NCBI GenBank assembly: GCA_942159475.1
Contig: OW804095.1
Location: 146,920,314 to 146,984,313, forward strand
DNA from: Sthenelais limicola
Lineage: Eukaryota > Annelida > Polychaeta > Phyllodocida > Sigalionidae
Reading direction: 5' to 3'
DNA length: 64,000 nucleotides
Shown one piece after another: positions 31,493-42,135 of the stretch. The notes beneath the pieces were generated by a model. The model saw nothing but the letters and a program-made list of their open reading frames with translations, was not told the DNA's origin and did no database searches. Within the stretch, counting starts at the first letter, position 1. Every line of letters starts with the position of its first letter. The translations under genes were made by a program, and so were the position numbers.

Positions 31493-31733
31493 GGGTCAGA
31501 TTTTCAGAAACTGTACAATTGGCACCTGTACACATTAAATTTTAGTAAATTCTGCAAAATTAGGCTGGAATTTGGTCAATACAAGGTAAATTTGAATATA
31601 TTCGGCATTGCATTGAATCTAGCAATCTGTTTGGTTAGGTTGAACTGTATTTTGAACTTTATTTTCGTCTGAGATTTGGGTTATTTGAGAAGATTGGAGG
31701 AGTTGAATGGTACATTTTCTGAAAATCTGACCC
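31493..31733 (+). mobile_element. F1 MITE (subfamily a) just upstream of a candidate start exon
   Basis: Ends GGGTCAGATTTTCAG and GAAAATCTGACCC are flanked by AGGT on both sides (31489-31492 and 31734-31737). It ends 86 bp before the ATG at 31820, so it may supply promoter or 5' UTR sequence if that exon is real. Confidence 0.92.
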
Positions 31734-31819
31734 AGGTAGAGAGGTTTCCACTTGCACAACCTGCCCCTCTCAAATTACTCTCCTCTGGAAAAGGTAAAAA
31801 TATAATCTCTCCAGGCAAT

Positions 31820-31877
31820 ATGGCGGCAGTTGCCATGACAATCACAGCTGTACTGGCGTTAAGATCAGGAAGGTATG
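31820..31877 (+). CDS. Candidate first coding exon of a small membrane protein
   Basis: The ATG lies in a strong context (A at -3, ATGGCGG), a pattern common at housekeeping-gene starts. The exon encodes 19 residues, MAAVAMTITAVLALRSGRY, plus one base, and ends at ATG followed by GTAAGTAG, a near-ideal donor. The peptide is hydrophobic with two arginines at its end, which suits a membrane anchor or mitochondrial targeting segment. The splice phase (1 base left over) matches an acceptor at 33888-33889 leading into the charged exon 33890-34077. I do not recognise the protein. What is seen: start context, open frame and donor. What is inferred: that it is transcribed and joined to the downstream exon. 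Other exons may lie between. Confidence 0.4.
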
Positions 31878-31979
31878 GTAAGTAGAGACAGAAGATGTTA
31901 CGTACTAGAATTGTATAGGTAAGTCCTAGTGGTGTTAATTTAAAGGTCTTGCATTTAATATAGAGTATTGATTAGATAT

Positions 31980-32230
31980 GTGATGGGTTACAGAAAGATG
32001 AGTCATAAATCTCAAATTTTAATTTTTCATTCAATAGATCTCTTTGTAAGAATGTTCTCCCTTTCAAGGTATCTGGCGCATGGAGTCGAATGAATGAATG
32101 CATGTATCAAATTTCACGACAGTGTATTACATATATCCTTGTGTTTCTAAAGTCATCCCATGGTGTATATTTACTTACTTTACTGGTAATTGCCATGCAG
32201 AAATATTGTAAATCTTTCATTTTATTTTCT
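31980..32230 (-). mobile_element. F2 MITE 5' part (in the putative intron)
   Basis: It starts GTGATGGGTTACAGAAAGAT, then GATCTCTTTGTAAGAATGTT and GTATATTTACTTACTTTACT. It breaks off after the AGAAATATTGTAAATCTTTC word. Confidence 0.75.
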
Positions 32231-32456
32231 ATCAACGTGACTGGACACGCCCATTAATTAAGGAGGGGCGTAACCCATAGTGAATAAACAAAGAACATGT
32301 ATGGACACGATTAGACATATTGATTAAAGAACTATTAAACTAGATCTATTAAATATAATCTATTTAATTAAAGTCAGACCATGTACCAATCATGTAACAC
32401 ATGTCAAGATTGTGAACCAAATGCATCTTGGATTAATGACAGTGATTAAGGGACTT

Positions 32457-32500
32457 TTAAATATTTTTATTGGCCACAAACATTTTAAACAATCTATACC
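32457..32500 (-). repeat. Retroposon-like 3' end sharing TTTTTATTGGCCACA
   Basis: The word TATTTTTATTGGCCACA is also found at 5508-5524 after a T run. Read on the minus strand it is TGTGGCCAATAAAAATA, an AATAAA-bearing tail. Confidence 0.4.
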
Positions 32501-32565
32501 TCCGGGAGCATAATCCTGAGATGAAGCCGAACGTTTATGGAGAAACACTGCTTAATTGTATTTAT

Positions 32566-32672
32566 GTGATGTGTTATAGAAAAATGAGTCACAATTCGCA
32601 AAAACTGGATTTTGTATATTATATTTGAAAAAATAAGATCAAGCGGATTCCAATATTAATAAACATTATGAC
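32566..32672 (+). mobile_element. F2 MITE 5' fragment
   Basis: GTGATGTGTTATAGAAAAAT, GAGTCACAATTCGCAAAAAC and AAGATCAAGCGGATTCCAAT are the first 105 bases of F2. Confidence 0.75.
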
Positions 32673-33282
32673 ACAAATTACTTTATTCTTAAATACATAC
32701 AATCAAATAAGTCACTCCAAATGTAAATCCCCTCCCCCCCCCCCCCAAAAAAAAAATAATAAAAAATAATTAGAATAAGCAATGCAATAGAAAAACATCA
32801 GACGAAAACAGAAGGCAACCTTTCCAGAAAGGTGCCAAATTAGACCAACACAGGAGGATATAGTAACAGGGAAAATAAAAAGACCTAATGTCAAAGATGC
32901 CCCTCGGCACTGAGCTATAATGGCAGAACTATGAATATCCCAGTTCAACACAACAAACAAAGATATGACCCTAACCCATATGCTAGTGTAAAAGAAATGT
33001 TTTTGTTCATACAAGAGGAGCAGCAGAGAAATATATACTAATATAACTATTTCACCAACAAAATAATTTGAAACATCAGATGCTAGTGTACTCAAGCTAT
33101 CAGAGCTGAAGTATGGTCATTATTTGAAAGTAAAAATATGTATTAATTGCTATTATGCTATTTTGTCAATTCTAGAAAGTGATCTACTCCTTTCCAGTTT
33201 TTGATCACGTAGGATGTCAATATCCTATTATCTTGGTGGTTCCAGTTTTTTCTTCTGTAGGACATATTTCTATAAGCAGGTA

Positions 33283-33409
33283 GTGGTTTTTTTTAACTGA
33301 TTTTCATTCAGGTTCCGTCTAGGCATGTGCCAGGGGAAATATAAGAAATATAAATATGGCTCGGGCAATCCGGTATTCCGCCATACCCTGAACGGTGTAC
33401 GGTTATTAT
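33283..33409 (-). mobile_element. Poly-A retroposon 3' end (family R)
   Basis: Read on the minus strand it has GGCGGAATACCGGATTGCCC, then GGCACATGCC, CCTGAATGAAA and an A run. The insertion at 63029-63160 shares TGGCGGAATACAGGGT, GGCACATGCCA and CTGAATAAAA in the same order. Such ends belong to a non-LTR element or SINE; the 5' part is not defined. Confidence 0.5.
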
Positions 33410-33574
33410 TTGTTCACTTTTGTATAGTATACTACAATTTTTACTAGAGGAATATAAATTAGCATTGTCTGTTTTACATGGTTTCTTGCAAGCTGCTTAG
33501 CAAGTAAAAGTAATGAATTAAGGACAATCTTGATCGATCTCTTATGTAACAAGTCCCTGATGGGATACATATGT

Positions 33575-33814
33575 GGGTCAGATTTGCAGAAAATGTACAA
33601 TTGGTAGCTGTACATATCTAGTATATTATGCTAAAATAGGCTGTATTTTGGCCAATACTAGGGTAAATTCGAGTATATTTGGCATTGCATTGATTCTAGC
33701 AATCTGTTTGGCTAGGTTAAACTGAATTTTGAACTTCATTTTCGTCTTAAATTTGGGTTTAATATTTGAGAGGATTGGCGAAGTTCAATTGTACATTTTC
33801 TGAAAATCTGACCC
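33575..33814 (+). mobile_element. F1 MITE (subfamily a)
   Basis: Ends GGGTCAGATTTGCAG and GAAAATCTGACCC are present. Flanks are ATGT and ATAT, a 4-bp duplication with one change. It lies in the putative intron 75 bp upstream of the candidate terminal exon. Confidence 0.88.
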
Positions 33815-33889
33815 ATATATGAATAATGAATCTGTAAAGCTTCAATCTATAATTAATCAGTCTATTAGTTTATTGTGAGTGTATACTAG

Positions 33890-34077
33890 TGATTCTAAGA
33901 ATTCAACAGCTGAGAAATAAGAAGGCTGAGATGCAAAATGACAGAACAATAGAAAGAACTTCTCAAGAACATTATTGGAGAACAACAGCATTAAAATATC
34001 AAATAAAATACAAATATCCAGACTCTCATTTAGGTGGTCTCGAAGAACTGTTCCACAGGAGACAAATGTCATTTTGA
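33890..34077 (+). CDS. Candidate terminal exon, charged small protein
   Basis: The open frame encodes 61 residues after a split codon and ends at TGA 34075-34077. The sequence is hydrophilic and non-repetitive: LRNKKAEMQNDRTIERTSQ, then EHYWRTTALKYQIKYKYPDS, then a tail ending FHRRQMSF. This is unlike the low-complexity ORFs elsewhere in the window. TACTAG at 33884-33889 would serve as acceptor and gives the phase needed to join the start exon at 31820-31877, making a protein of 81 residues with an N-terminal hydrophobic segment and a charged C-terminal part. The pyrimidine tract is weak; CAG at 33907-33909 is an alternative acceptor in a different phase. AATAAA occurs near 34381. I do not recognise the family. 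Confidence 0.35.
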
Positions 34078-34087
34078 AGAATAACAA

Positions 34088-34200
34088 TATTTTTTGATTT
34101 TTTTTAAACGAATTTTATTCAGGTTGATAAGAGTGACGCTGGTCACAAATTAATGCGGCTCGGGTAAACCCGGTTTTATTGTACAGTCCTATCCAGACAC
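34088..34200 (-). mobile_element. Poly-A retroposon 3' end (family R-like)
   Basis: A T run, then AACGAATTTTATTCAGGTTG, and GCGGCTCGGGTAAACCCGGT. It shares the GCTCGGG and ATTCAGGTT words with 33291-33370. It would lie in the 3' UTR of the candidate gene. Confidence 0.4.
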
Positions 34201-34326
34201 CCACATTCCTCGATTCCACATCCAGCGATAAGCTTAACCACAAGGCTAAGACGAAGGCTAAAGTGTTAATGACCCCCTGAGACTCAGGGGTCCAAATTTG
34301 CCTTCTGAACCTGACTGTGTATGAAC

Positions 34327-34390
34327 ATAATAATAATGATAATAATAATGATATGTGTTTCAAGTAAAGTACAAAAGTAATAAATAAAGT
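34327..34390. repeat. AAT/ATG microsatellite
   Basis: AATAATAATGATAATAATAA run followed by AGTACAAAAGTAATAAATAAAGTAC. A similar pair (AATAATGATGATGATAATAA, then AAAGTACAAAAC) is seen near 60349-60390, so it may be part of a dispersed repeat. Confidence 0.6.
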
Positions 34391-34399
34391 ACAATAGTG

Positions 34400-36015
34400 A
34401 ACAGCCATTGTATATTCCATTCTGGTAAAACAATATTTTAATCAAAACTTATAATATACAGTAGAATAGTACACCATAAAGCATTTTACTGATCGACTTG
34501 CACCTATAAAACCAACACAAATATAAAAGAACTTATGGATGAAATTTTAATCTCCTGACAACGTCCAAAGCCCCACCTGAATCTAATTCTACAGAAAGAA
34601 TACAATTGACAGCATTTCACAAGTAGAAATGTCTAAATAAAACCTCCAGGCAACAGTCATTAGAAACTGCTCAGGAGAAAATGTAGACAACAAAAAGAGA
34701 AGATCCAATAAGAGCCACAGGACAATGAACCGTAGCAGTCAATACAGACTAGTGACTTCTGCAGGGTGTTTTATAAACTCTTATCAGCTCTCTGAGGTGC
34801 TCTGAGTCCTTTACTATAGGTCGTAGTCCCATATTTTCTATTTTTGAAAAAGATTTTATTTGGGTTCAGTCTTAGGTAAACCTAATATTCCCGTAATACA
34901 CAATCAAAAAATTCGATTACAGATTTACATTCGATCAACATACCAAATTATATAATTCTGAATGTTTTTAATTCTTAACCATTTAAGATTATACATTTCT
35001 TACATACATGCAGAAGATGTCGGATCCGTTTTTGAATATCCTAATGATATATAAAGTTGTTAAAAATTGCCGTGAACACAGATGTTGGGCAAAAACCTTT
35101 TTTATTTTTTTCCCTTCAATATGAGAATAAAATAAAAGCATATGAGGTACGGACCATGTGTGGAGTTACGAACGCTTATTATTTCTAACCTTTACTATTG
35201 ATTGTGTGCCTATTTTGTTTTAAATTTGATACCTGTTCTGAGAAATACATTACTGTGTTTTAAATGTCAAGCCTTCCTTAATAAAACTTTTCAAACAAAC
35301 ACGTTGTACATCCTTCTGTAGTCCACTTATCATACTTTGAACTGATTTATGGGTCAGCAATCTGAAGAGAAGATTTTGGTTTTTAAACCAATATCAGTTT
35401 GAAATTTAACAGAGGGCTTTTTGCTATTAACTAAACACTGAAACGATTATGAAGCCACATAAGGATTATTCAATAACCTGAATTACCATGGTCATCGGGC
35501 TCCTGGGGTGGGATCCCACAAGTTTAAAGAAACAACATTGGTACTAAGAAAATTCTCTTGCCATTTGTCATTAGCTACCTCAGTCAATTTGTCCATCATA
35601 AGCAATGAAAACAGCAATTTGTCAAGTATCGGTTTTGGTGTTAGGACAGACATAGCAATGGCTGCATATGTTATAAGCAATTGTGACGTAGTAGTGGTTA
35701 ACCACATTATATGATTAATGACCTCAATTATCTATTAGCTTAAATAACTCTAAATGCCCTTATGAAATTAATTAATGGCAGTATTATGCATTTCTACTGA
35801 AAAGGATTAGGTAACAGCAGAGTTCATTCAGAGGAATGTATATTAACCAATCAAAAACGGATAGAATCATGCTTCCAAAGGATGTTGCTTTTTCTAGCTC
35901 GGAGCCATGCCCCTTTTATTTCTTTATTTCTCAGAAAAAAAAAATCCGTCTGCTTTCACTGCTGCCAAAGTATTTTCTGGTCACTGTTCAAATTTACTGC
36001 CGAAACCTGTCCGAT
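34400..36015. other. No gene recognised
   Basis: Contains a retroposon-like T/A tail at 34842-34870 (AAAGATTTTATTTGGGTTCA). ORFs at 35492-35714 run on both strands and show no domain. Otherwise featureless AT-rich sequence. Confidence 0.4.
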
Positions 36016-36019
36016 CACC

Positions 36020-36075
36020 TGACTTGACCATACTAGAGATCACATGACCGCGACTTCCGGTCGTAAGAGGAGGCG
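36020..36075. promoter_or_regulatory. Promoter-like words: E-box and ETS site
   Basis: ATCACATGACC is followed by CGACTTCCGGTCG, a perfect ETS-type core in a short CpG-containing stretch within AT-rich DNA. No start exon can be assigned. Confidence 0.25.
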
Positions 36076-36774
36076 TAGCCACAACAAAATCTGTATGAAT
36101 ATTCCACGTAATATCTCACATTTTTGGTAATAAACAATATTTCTGTCTGTTGTCGCTCTCAAATGTTGTGTGATGTAAGGAAGAGTTTCACAGAAAGAAG
36201 AGAAACTTGGGTTGTTCCCAAAACCCATGAACCCCCTGACCTCCAGAGGGGCGAGGTATCTAATACTTTAGTAACTGCCTTTTACAATGGGCAGAGACTA
36301 AAAGGATTAATAACCTCTATTTCGGGGATGCTGTTGCACGGTTTGTGTATAGGCATTAAGCCTCACCCCAGGATCATATACCAAACTGTGCACAAGCAGC
36401 CCCTTTATGTTTGTCATTAATTATTTCACTATAGTAGTCTTGTTCTGAATAGGACATATATGTGCATACCTCCATAAACTGTCACCATCTACTCTCACTC
36501 CTCCACGTATACAAAAGCTTTTAAAATATCCATTTATCACTTTCAGTAAGAAAGCTCGAACTGAAAGTGTAAATGAAAGTGAAAATCTCATTACTTTAAG
36601 ACAATAAAGGTCAACATCATAAAATGTAGAATGTTATTGCTTATTATTCTGAAAAGGATTTTGTGAGCGTTTCCAGCTACTGAAAAACAGCAGTACTTTT
36701 TTAGATATGTTTTTACTATTATAAATCAACGTTTGGAACTGTTCTGTACTATGTTGTGTAGTAAACCTTTATAG

Positions 36775-37011
36775 CGGAACTCCACTATAGGAAAAATGGC
36801 AAAAAAAGGCTGCGACGAATTTTTTGCGACAAAATATCTAATCAAATTAGATATTTTGCAATTGTTGGCAACAAATAAATGTGTTGCCAACAACCTTTTT
36901 TACCCCCTCTTCCACTAGAATTTTTAGTCATGTCGAATTTTCCGAATTTTTAGTCATGTCGGCGACGAATTTTGCCTGTTGGCGCCGTTTTTTACCTATA
37001 GTGGAGTTCCG
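36775..37011 (+). mobile_element. F4 MITE, copy 1
   Basis: The inverted ends CGGAACTCCACTATAGG are exact over 17 bp. The interior contains the palindromes ATATCTAATCAAATTAGATAT and TTGTTGGCAACA and the words GACGAATTTTGCC and TTTAGTCATGTCGG. It is 237 bp and non-coding. Confidence 0.9.
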
Positions 37012-37454
37012 ATATTAGCAACCCTACAATTTAAAACAGCAAATGTTCTGTATGTATTACCAACATTTTTTTTGTAATTATTATCACCACTCGCTGCAGT
37101 ATACAGGTCTTCTAATTTTATGCTAATATAAACCACAAGTTACAACTTATTATTGTAAATCACAGATTTAGTTATAGTCTTTTATATCACAACATAGCTT
37201 GTTATCATCTGCGCTACAAACTGATCCCCACTGTGCATTTTGTTTAGAGAAACCACATCTGGATTTCCGCAGATGATACGCTTCACAGAGATGCAAAGGC
37301 GTTTATTAATGTTGTAGTTTCAAGCTAACACTCTTGTAAGTTCTCAAATAGACTGTCAGACACATTTACAGTGTAAATGGGCACATGATCACTTGTGGCC
37401 TCCCCATTCCTGATGATCCATGTATACATTTACACTGCTATGGTGTCTGATATA

Positions 37455-37677
37455 GGGCAACTCCACTATAGTTGATAAAATTCGTCGCCGACATGACCAA
37501 AAATTCACTAAAAAACTAAAATTCAAAAATCACTGGTGGAAGAGGGGTAAAATAGGTTGTCAGCAACACATTTATTTGTTGCCAACAGTTGCAAAATAGC
37601 TAACTTGATTAGATATTTCGTCGCAACAAATTAGTCGCAGCCGCTTTTTGCCGTTTTTCCCATAGTGGAGTCCCTGC
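37455..37677 (-). mobile_element. F4 MITE, copy 2, inverted
   Basis: It starts GGGCAACTCCACTATAG and ends CATAGTGGAGTCCCTG. The interior GAAGAGGGGTAAAATAGGTT and AATTCGTCGCCGACATGACC are the inverse of copy 1. The two copies are 443 bp apart and could form a large hairpin. Confidence 0.88.
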
Positions 37678-37896
37678 AATATGCATGTTTTTCCTTTCTT
37701 CTTCCTAAATCAGGACAGCCACTAGTATTTGTCCATTCCTTCTTATTATATCTACTGTAAGTACATATACAATTCATAGTGCATACACATTTTGTCTGGA
37801 AGACCAGATTATTATCTGAAGTGTATTATGTAGTTTTTGCAAAATAAAGAATTCATTACTATTATACTCTGGAAGCCCCAACAGTAAGTATGAATG

Positions 37897-38308
37897 TTTA
37901 TTTCACCCTCGGTATGCTGAGCCCATAGAGATAACATAGGGTCTGGATATTGTTTAGCTGGTCAGTAACTGATTTGATATTGCTTACGGGCATTACACCG
38001 CCGACCTAGTTTTTTTAACACTGTGCGCATGCATGCTTTGTGATCTTCCCCAGTTCCGGTCCTTATTCGGGGCTACGTTTTCTAAGCGAATCAACCTAAA
38101 GAACTAATTATTTAACAATTTTTTTATCAAAATCGCTGTATATCATTTTAATTTAACATTAGTTTAGTGTGCGGGGTGAAATAAACACAGAACAACCCTT
38201 GGATTCTCAGCGTCGTGAATATTCACCGATGACGGTCGCGGGACTACCATCCCTTGACCATCATCGGTGAATATTCACTCCCGCCTCGAATCCCGGGTAG
38301 TTCTATGT
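37897..38308 (+). repeat. F5 dispersed repeat, copy 2
   Basis: It matches 29549-29953. Here the terminal sub-element (38185-38308) keeps a clear hairpin: GAATATTCACCGATGACGGT pairs with ACCATCATCGGTGAATATTC. Copy 1 has lost one arm of this hairpin. Confidence 0.88.
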
Positions 38309-38759
38309 ATGTATTAAATATTGTATGTTGTGTGTACAACTGTGACCTTAAAGATGGTTAAAGACAAATGCCAGGCGAGCTGGAAAGTCCCCAGCTTGCA
38401 CTGAACACTGAACCTATAAATATTGATAAGCTGAAAACTGAAATAAATGTGTTCAACTTCTCTCCAAGTTAGAATGTAATAAAGACAGAATGGGCCCTTG
38501 AACCATTTATAATCGACCCTTCAGTTGTTGTCTGGCCCAGAGGTCAGATTACAAAACTCTATTGTGCCATTTGTGATCTGTTAGAGGAAAGGGAGTCATA
38601 AGTTGTTTTAGAAGTATTTTATTCCCTAGGTCTGTTTGTAAGAATGTTCTCATTTATGGGGTATCTAGTGCTCTAAGTCGTATGTATGTATCAAATTTCT
38701 AGACAGTGTAATAGATATATCTTTGCCTTCCTAAGGTCAGCCTATGGAGTATATCTAGC

Positions 38760-38827
38760 TTTAGTCCATTTTGGGTCAGATTCTGGGGTATTTCACGTGC
38801 AATTATGCTGACCCATCACAGACTAAA
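38760..38827. repeat. Short palindromic insertion
   Basis: TTTAGTC at the left pairs with GACTAAA at the right. Inside, GGGTCAG (38773) pairs with CTGACCC (ending 38814). It could be a collapsed F1 copy. Confidence 0.5.
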
Positions 38828-38829
38828 AC

Positions 38830-38922
38830 CAATAAACAACTCAGATTTTAGCGTTCGAACGGTCTGTACGCCCATAGACGTCCCACAGACCGTTCGAACG
38901 CTAAAATCTGAGTTGTTTATTG
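38830..38922. repeat. Perfect 38-bp inverted repeat with 17-base loop
   Basis: Left arm 38830-38867 (starting CAATAAACAACTCAGATT) is the exact inverse complement of 38885-38922; I checked every base. The arm contains CGTTCGAACG. A transcript would fold into a 93-nt perfect hairpin. Confidence 0.95.
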
Positions 38923-39155
38923 CTATAATAATCAACGGTAATTGACCACCCAGTAAAAGTGCAAACATATTATTTCAAACATGAACAAATTGAGATATAA
39001 AATTAAACATTAACATCATTGGAATCCACTTTATGTTATCTATTCAAATATAATGTTATCTGAAAATCGACTTTTTTCGACTGGTGATTCATTTATCTGT
39101 GATGGATCACATTAGGTACAGCCATGGCGCCGTGACCAGTAGAGCAAACACTTAT

Positions 39156-39390
39156 GGGTCAGATTTTCAGAAAATGTACAATTGGCAGCTGTATACATTT
39201 ACTAAATTATGCTAGATTAGGCTTCAATTTGGTCAATACTAGGTAAATTCGAGTATATTCGGCATTGCATTGATTCTAGCAATCGGTTTGGTTAGGTAGA
39301 ACTGTATTTTGAACTTTATTTTCGTCTGAAATTTGGGTTATTTAAGAAGATTGGTGAAGTTGAATTGTACATCTTCTGAAAATCTGACCC
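39156..39390 (+). mobile_element. F1 MITE (subfamily a)
   Basis: Ends GGGTCAGATTTTCAG and GAAAATCTGACCC are flanked by TTAT on both sides. By eye it differs from 43417-43651 and 61818-62052 at few positions. Confidence 0.93.
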
Positions 39391-39511
39391 TTATACAGCA
39401 ATATAAGAGGAGTGACTTGGCAACCATGGATCTACATAAACGTGCTCTTATAGTGAGTCACTCGGAGTTAGTGTTCAGATGGAATACAACAAGTGAGCTA
39501 GCTTTGTACCT

Positions 39512-39907
39512 GTGATGAGTTCCAGGAATATGAGTCACAAGTCGAAAAAAAAATCAATACCATAATATTTTAAACGACGAGATCAAGCCGATTCTAATGA
39601 TAGTAAATAATAGGACAGCTAAACGATATTTCTATATTTTCGATTTGATATTTTTGAAAAAAAGGTTGGCAATATTTCTGGGTGGACAACTACTGGTAAA
39701 GTAGCTAAATATCCCCCATAGGATAACCTTAGAATAACATAACATGAATATATTTAGTTAACTGTCTTGAAATGTGGCACATGTATTCATGCGACCATAC
39801 GGACCAGACAATGATTCCAATGATTCCAACAGAGAGATCTTGTGAATAAATTACTTTGAGAAATTTCAATTTTGCGACTTTTGACTCATTTCCCATGATC
39901 ACATCAC
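39512..39907 (+). mobile_element. F2 MITE, near complete
   Basis: It starts GTGATGAGTTCCAGGAATAT and ends TTTTCCCATGATCACATCAC. Interior words follow F2 plus order. No clear target duplication is left (ACCT and AAAT). Confidence 0.8.
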
Positions 39908-40144
39908 AAATTGTGTCAATTTCAAACACCACAATCTGATGTCACATGTCGGTCTATATCTTAGCTTCCTCAGTTGGGATATTTGAGTGGTTGTAATCAT
40001 GTTAATGATTAAAGTGCTGCACTTATCAATACATAAAGATTGTCAAACCCAAGGTATTGTATTCTTTTTTGTCCCTGATAAGATAAAGAAAAGAAAAGCC
40101 AGTGAAGTAATATAAGTAGGCTAATGAAATGGGAAAAACCAAAT

Positions 40145-40542
40145 GTGATCCGTTTTAGGAAAATGAGTCATAAGTCGCAAAATATTGATTTTGAGATATC
40201 ACCATATTTGAAAAGAGGAGATCAAGCTGATTCTAATGATAGTAAACACTAGGACATCTAATAAGTATTTCTTTATTCTAATTTTGACATGTTTAATTTT
40301 GAAAAAAAAGTTTCTGGATGGGTAATTACCAGTAAAGTAACTAAACATACTCCAAACGAAGACCTTCAAAATGCAGGAATATATTTAATTCAATGTCCTG
40401 AAATTTGTTACATGGATTCATATGACTACACGTGCTAGACCCTCTAAGGATCAGAACATTTCAATAAAGAGATCTTGTGAAAAAAACACTTTGAAAAATA
40501 TCCATTTTGCGACTTGTGACTCATTTTCCTGGAACACACCAC
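40145..40542 (+). mobile_element. F2 MITE, complete reference copy
   Basis: It is 398 bp, from GTGATCCGTTTTAGGAAAAT to TTTTCCTGGAACACACCAC, flanked by AAAT on both sides (40141-40144 and 40543-40546). It contains no open frame. This copy and 58069-58476 best define the family ends and the 4-bp duplication. Confidence 0.92.
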
Positions 40543-40904
40543 AAATACATGATCAATAAGGTGAGGTCAGATACAAATCTAAAAATGAAAGGTCCAGAAT
40601 ATCTAGTTGGGTGTCAAGGCTTGTGGTGATTTTGATGTTGAAATTAGATTTTAAAGAGATAAACCACTGTCAGGTGCACTGCTGCAGTGTTCAAAGAACT
40701 AATGCATGGAAGGGGAAAATAAGGAGTCACAATACTTTTTCAAACCTTTGTCTCGAGAAAGAATATGGTTGGGTGATAAAAAAAGCAAAAATAAATGGAT
40801 CTCACCATATTTTTATTTCATTTTAGGGACCATCAAATTTCAGTATATGTGTGGGGAAGATGGATATTTTCTCGGTTTTTACAAGATTTCAGACGGATGA
40901 ATTT

Positions 40905-42135
40905 AATTTAATTCAATGCAAGAATTCTTTATTTTCGCTGTCTTTACATTCTGAATAAACAGTATAACTGCTCAAATAGTTCTTCCTTTGAGTCCCTAAT
41001 TCTTGCTTCAATAACGTGAACATGAAATAAATTATAATTTTATAACAGGAGTTAATAGCAATTTTTATGAGATGGTAAGATGAGACATTGAACTGATAGT
41101 GGAGTATGATAACTGGCGAGACAATAGGTAATAACAGTTTTCAGTTTGCTGTTGGAAATGTTTTGATTAAATGTCAGTACTGATGAACAATGCAGTCATA
41201 GTTAGTCTTCAAAATGGGTAGGGTTACATCTGTACTAAAGCAAGTTACCTTTTCCATCTATTGAGTACCTCCGGTATGAAGGTATAATATGATACAGATA
41301 CTAATATAGATACATAATATGATATAAATCCTTGCAGTCAGGATGATATAACACAATAGATAAATGAAATCACAGAAGTCAGAAGAATAGCCATTTTATA
41401 CAGGTCATGCTTGGTCTTGGATGTTAAAGAATTCCTTGCCCTGTACAATAGTCTAATTTTGAGTTGTTCCATACCCTGTATACCATATGCCGCAAGTTTA
41501 TCTAAAAGAATGTGGTGGTGAGCAGTGTCAATGGCCTTACTAAAGTCCAAAAAACTGTCTTGTTCAGCAATTTATTATTTTAATCAGTGTAGATTTTTTT
41601 AAAGAAGGTCTGTCTGAGTTTGTTGTATTGAGTAGTCGGCTCTAAAGCCATATTGTGTATTACAGAACAACTTGTTTATTTCAAAATAATTTGTAATTTG
41701 TCCGTGTATCTTTTCTAAAATGTTTGCAGGCAAGGATATACAGGACATGGGTCTGTAGTCATTACAGGCCATTTTTACCCCCGACTTATAGAGAGGGGTA
41801 ACTTTTGCAACCTTGAAAGAGAAAGGAATTTTTCTCAGTGATTGATGATATATGTGTGAATTGATTACATAACGATAATAAACATGATTTCAATATCTTT
41901 GATGGTAAGAATTCAATCCCCGAGTTCTTAGTGGTGTCAACTTTTTAGATTATTTTATAAACCTCTTCTGTGGTGACTTCAGAGAACCTAAATAGAGGTT
42001 TTGAGGTGTGGATGAAGTTGGAGTCTTTAGATATGATAATGGGCTAGATGTGCTCTGAGGTATTTTGCTGGCCAGGTTAGGGCCTACATTTAAGAAAATG
42101 TGATTCGTTTTAGGAAAATGAGTCATAAGTCGCAA
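40905..42135 (-). pseudogene. LINE reverse transcriptase remnant with 3' UTR
   Basis: On the minus strand, from high to low coordinates: 42080-42020 encodes VGPNLASKIP, typical of the stretch before the RT core. 41800-41650 encodes AKVTPLYKSGVKMACNDYRP followed by SCISLPANILEKIHGQ and QYGFRADYS, matching RT motifs of jockey/CR1/L2-type LINEs. 41550-41480 encodes MDFSKAIDTAHHHILLDKLA, the DFSKAFDT box. Stops and frameshifts separate these pieces. The FADD catalytic box and C-terminus are missing. The 3' UTR ends at AATAAAGAATTCTTGCATTG then AATTAAATT-type repeats, shared with 6932-7090. It is a dead 5'-truncated copy. Confidence 0.8.

Larger units (their letters stand above)
38573..39110 (-). 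mobile_element. F2 MITE carrying a double-hairpin insertion
   Basis: It starts GTGATCTGTTAGAGGAAAGG and ends GTGATTCATTTATCTGTGAT with GGATCAC. Between about 38760 and 38930 the F2 interior is replaced by two adjacent palindromes. F2 resumes with GGTAATTGACCACCCAG. Confidence 0.75.

Noticed and set aside
32712..33095. 127-codon minus ORF with hydrophobic segments
   Set aside because: Ends in a poly-C/poly-A run giving FFFWGGGGG. No motif, no flanking gene signals; likely chance in AT-rich DNA.
36124..36420. 98-codon plus-strand ORF
   Set aside because: It includes a fragment shared with the F8-related repeat at 58830-58876 and shows no domain.
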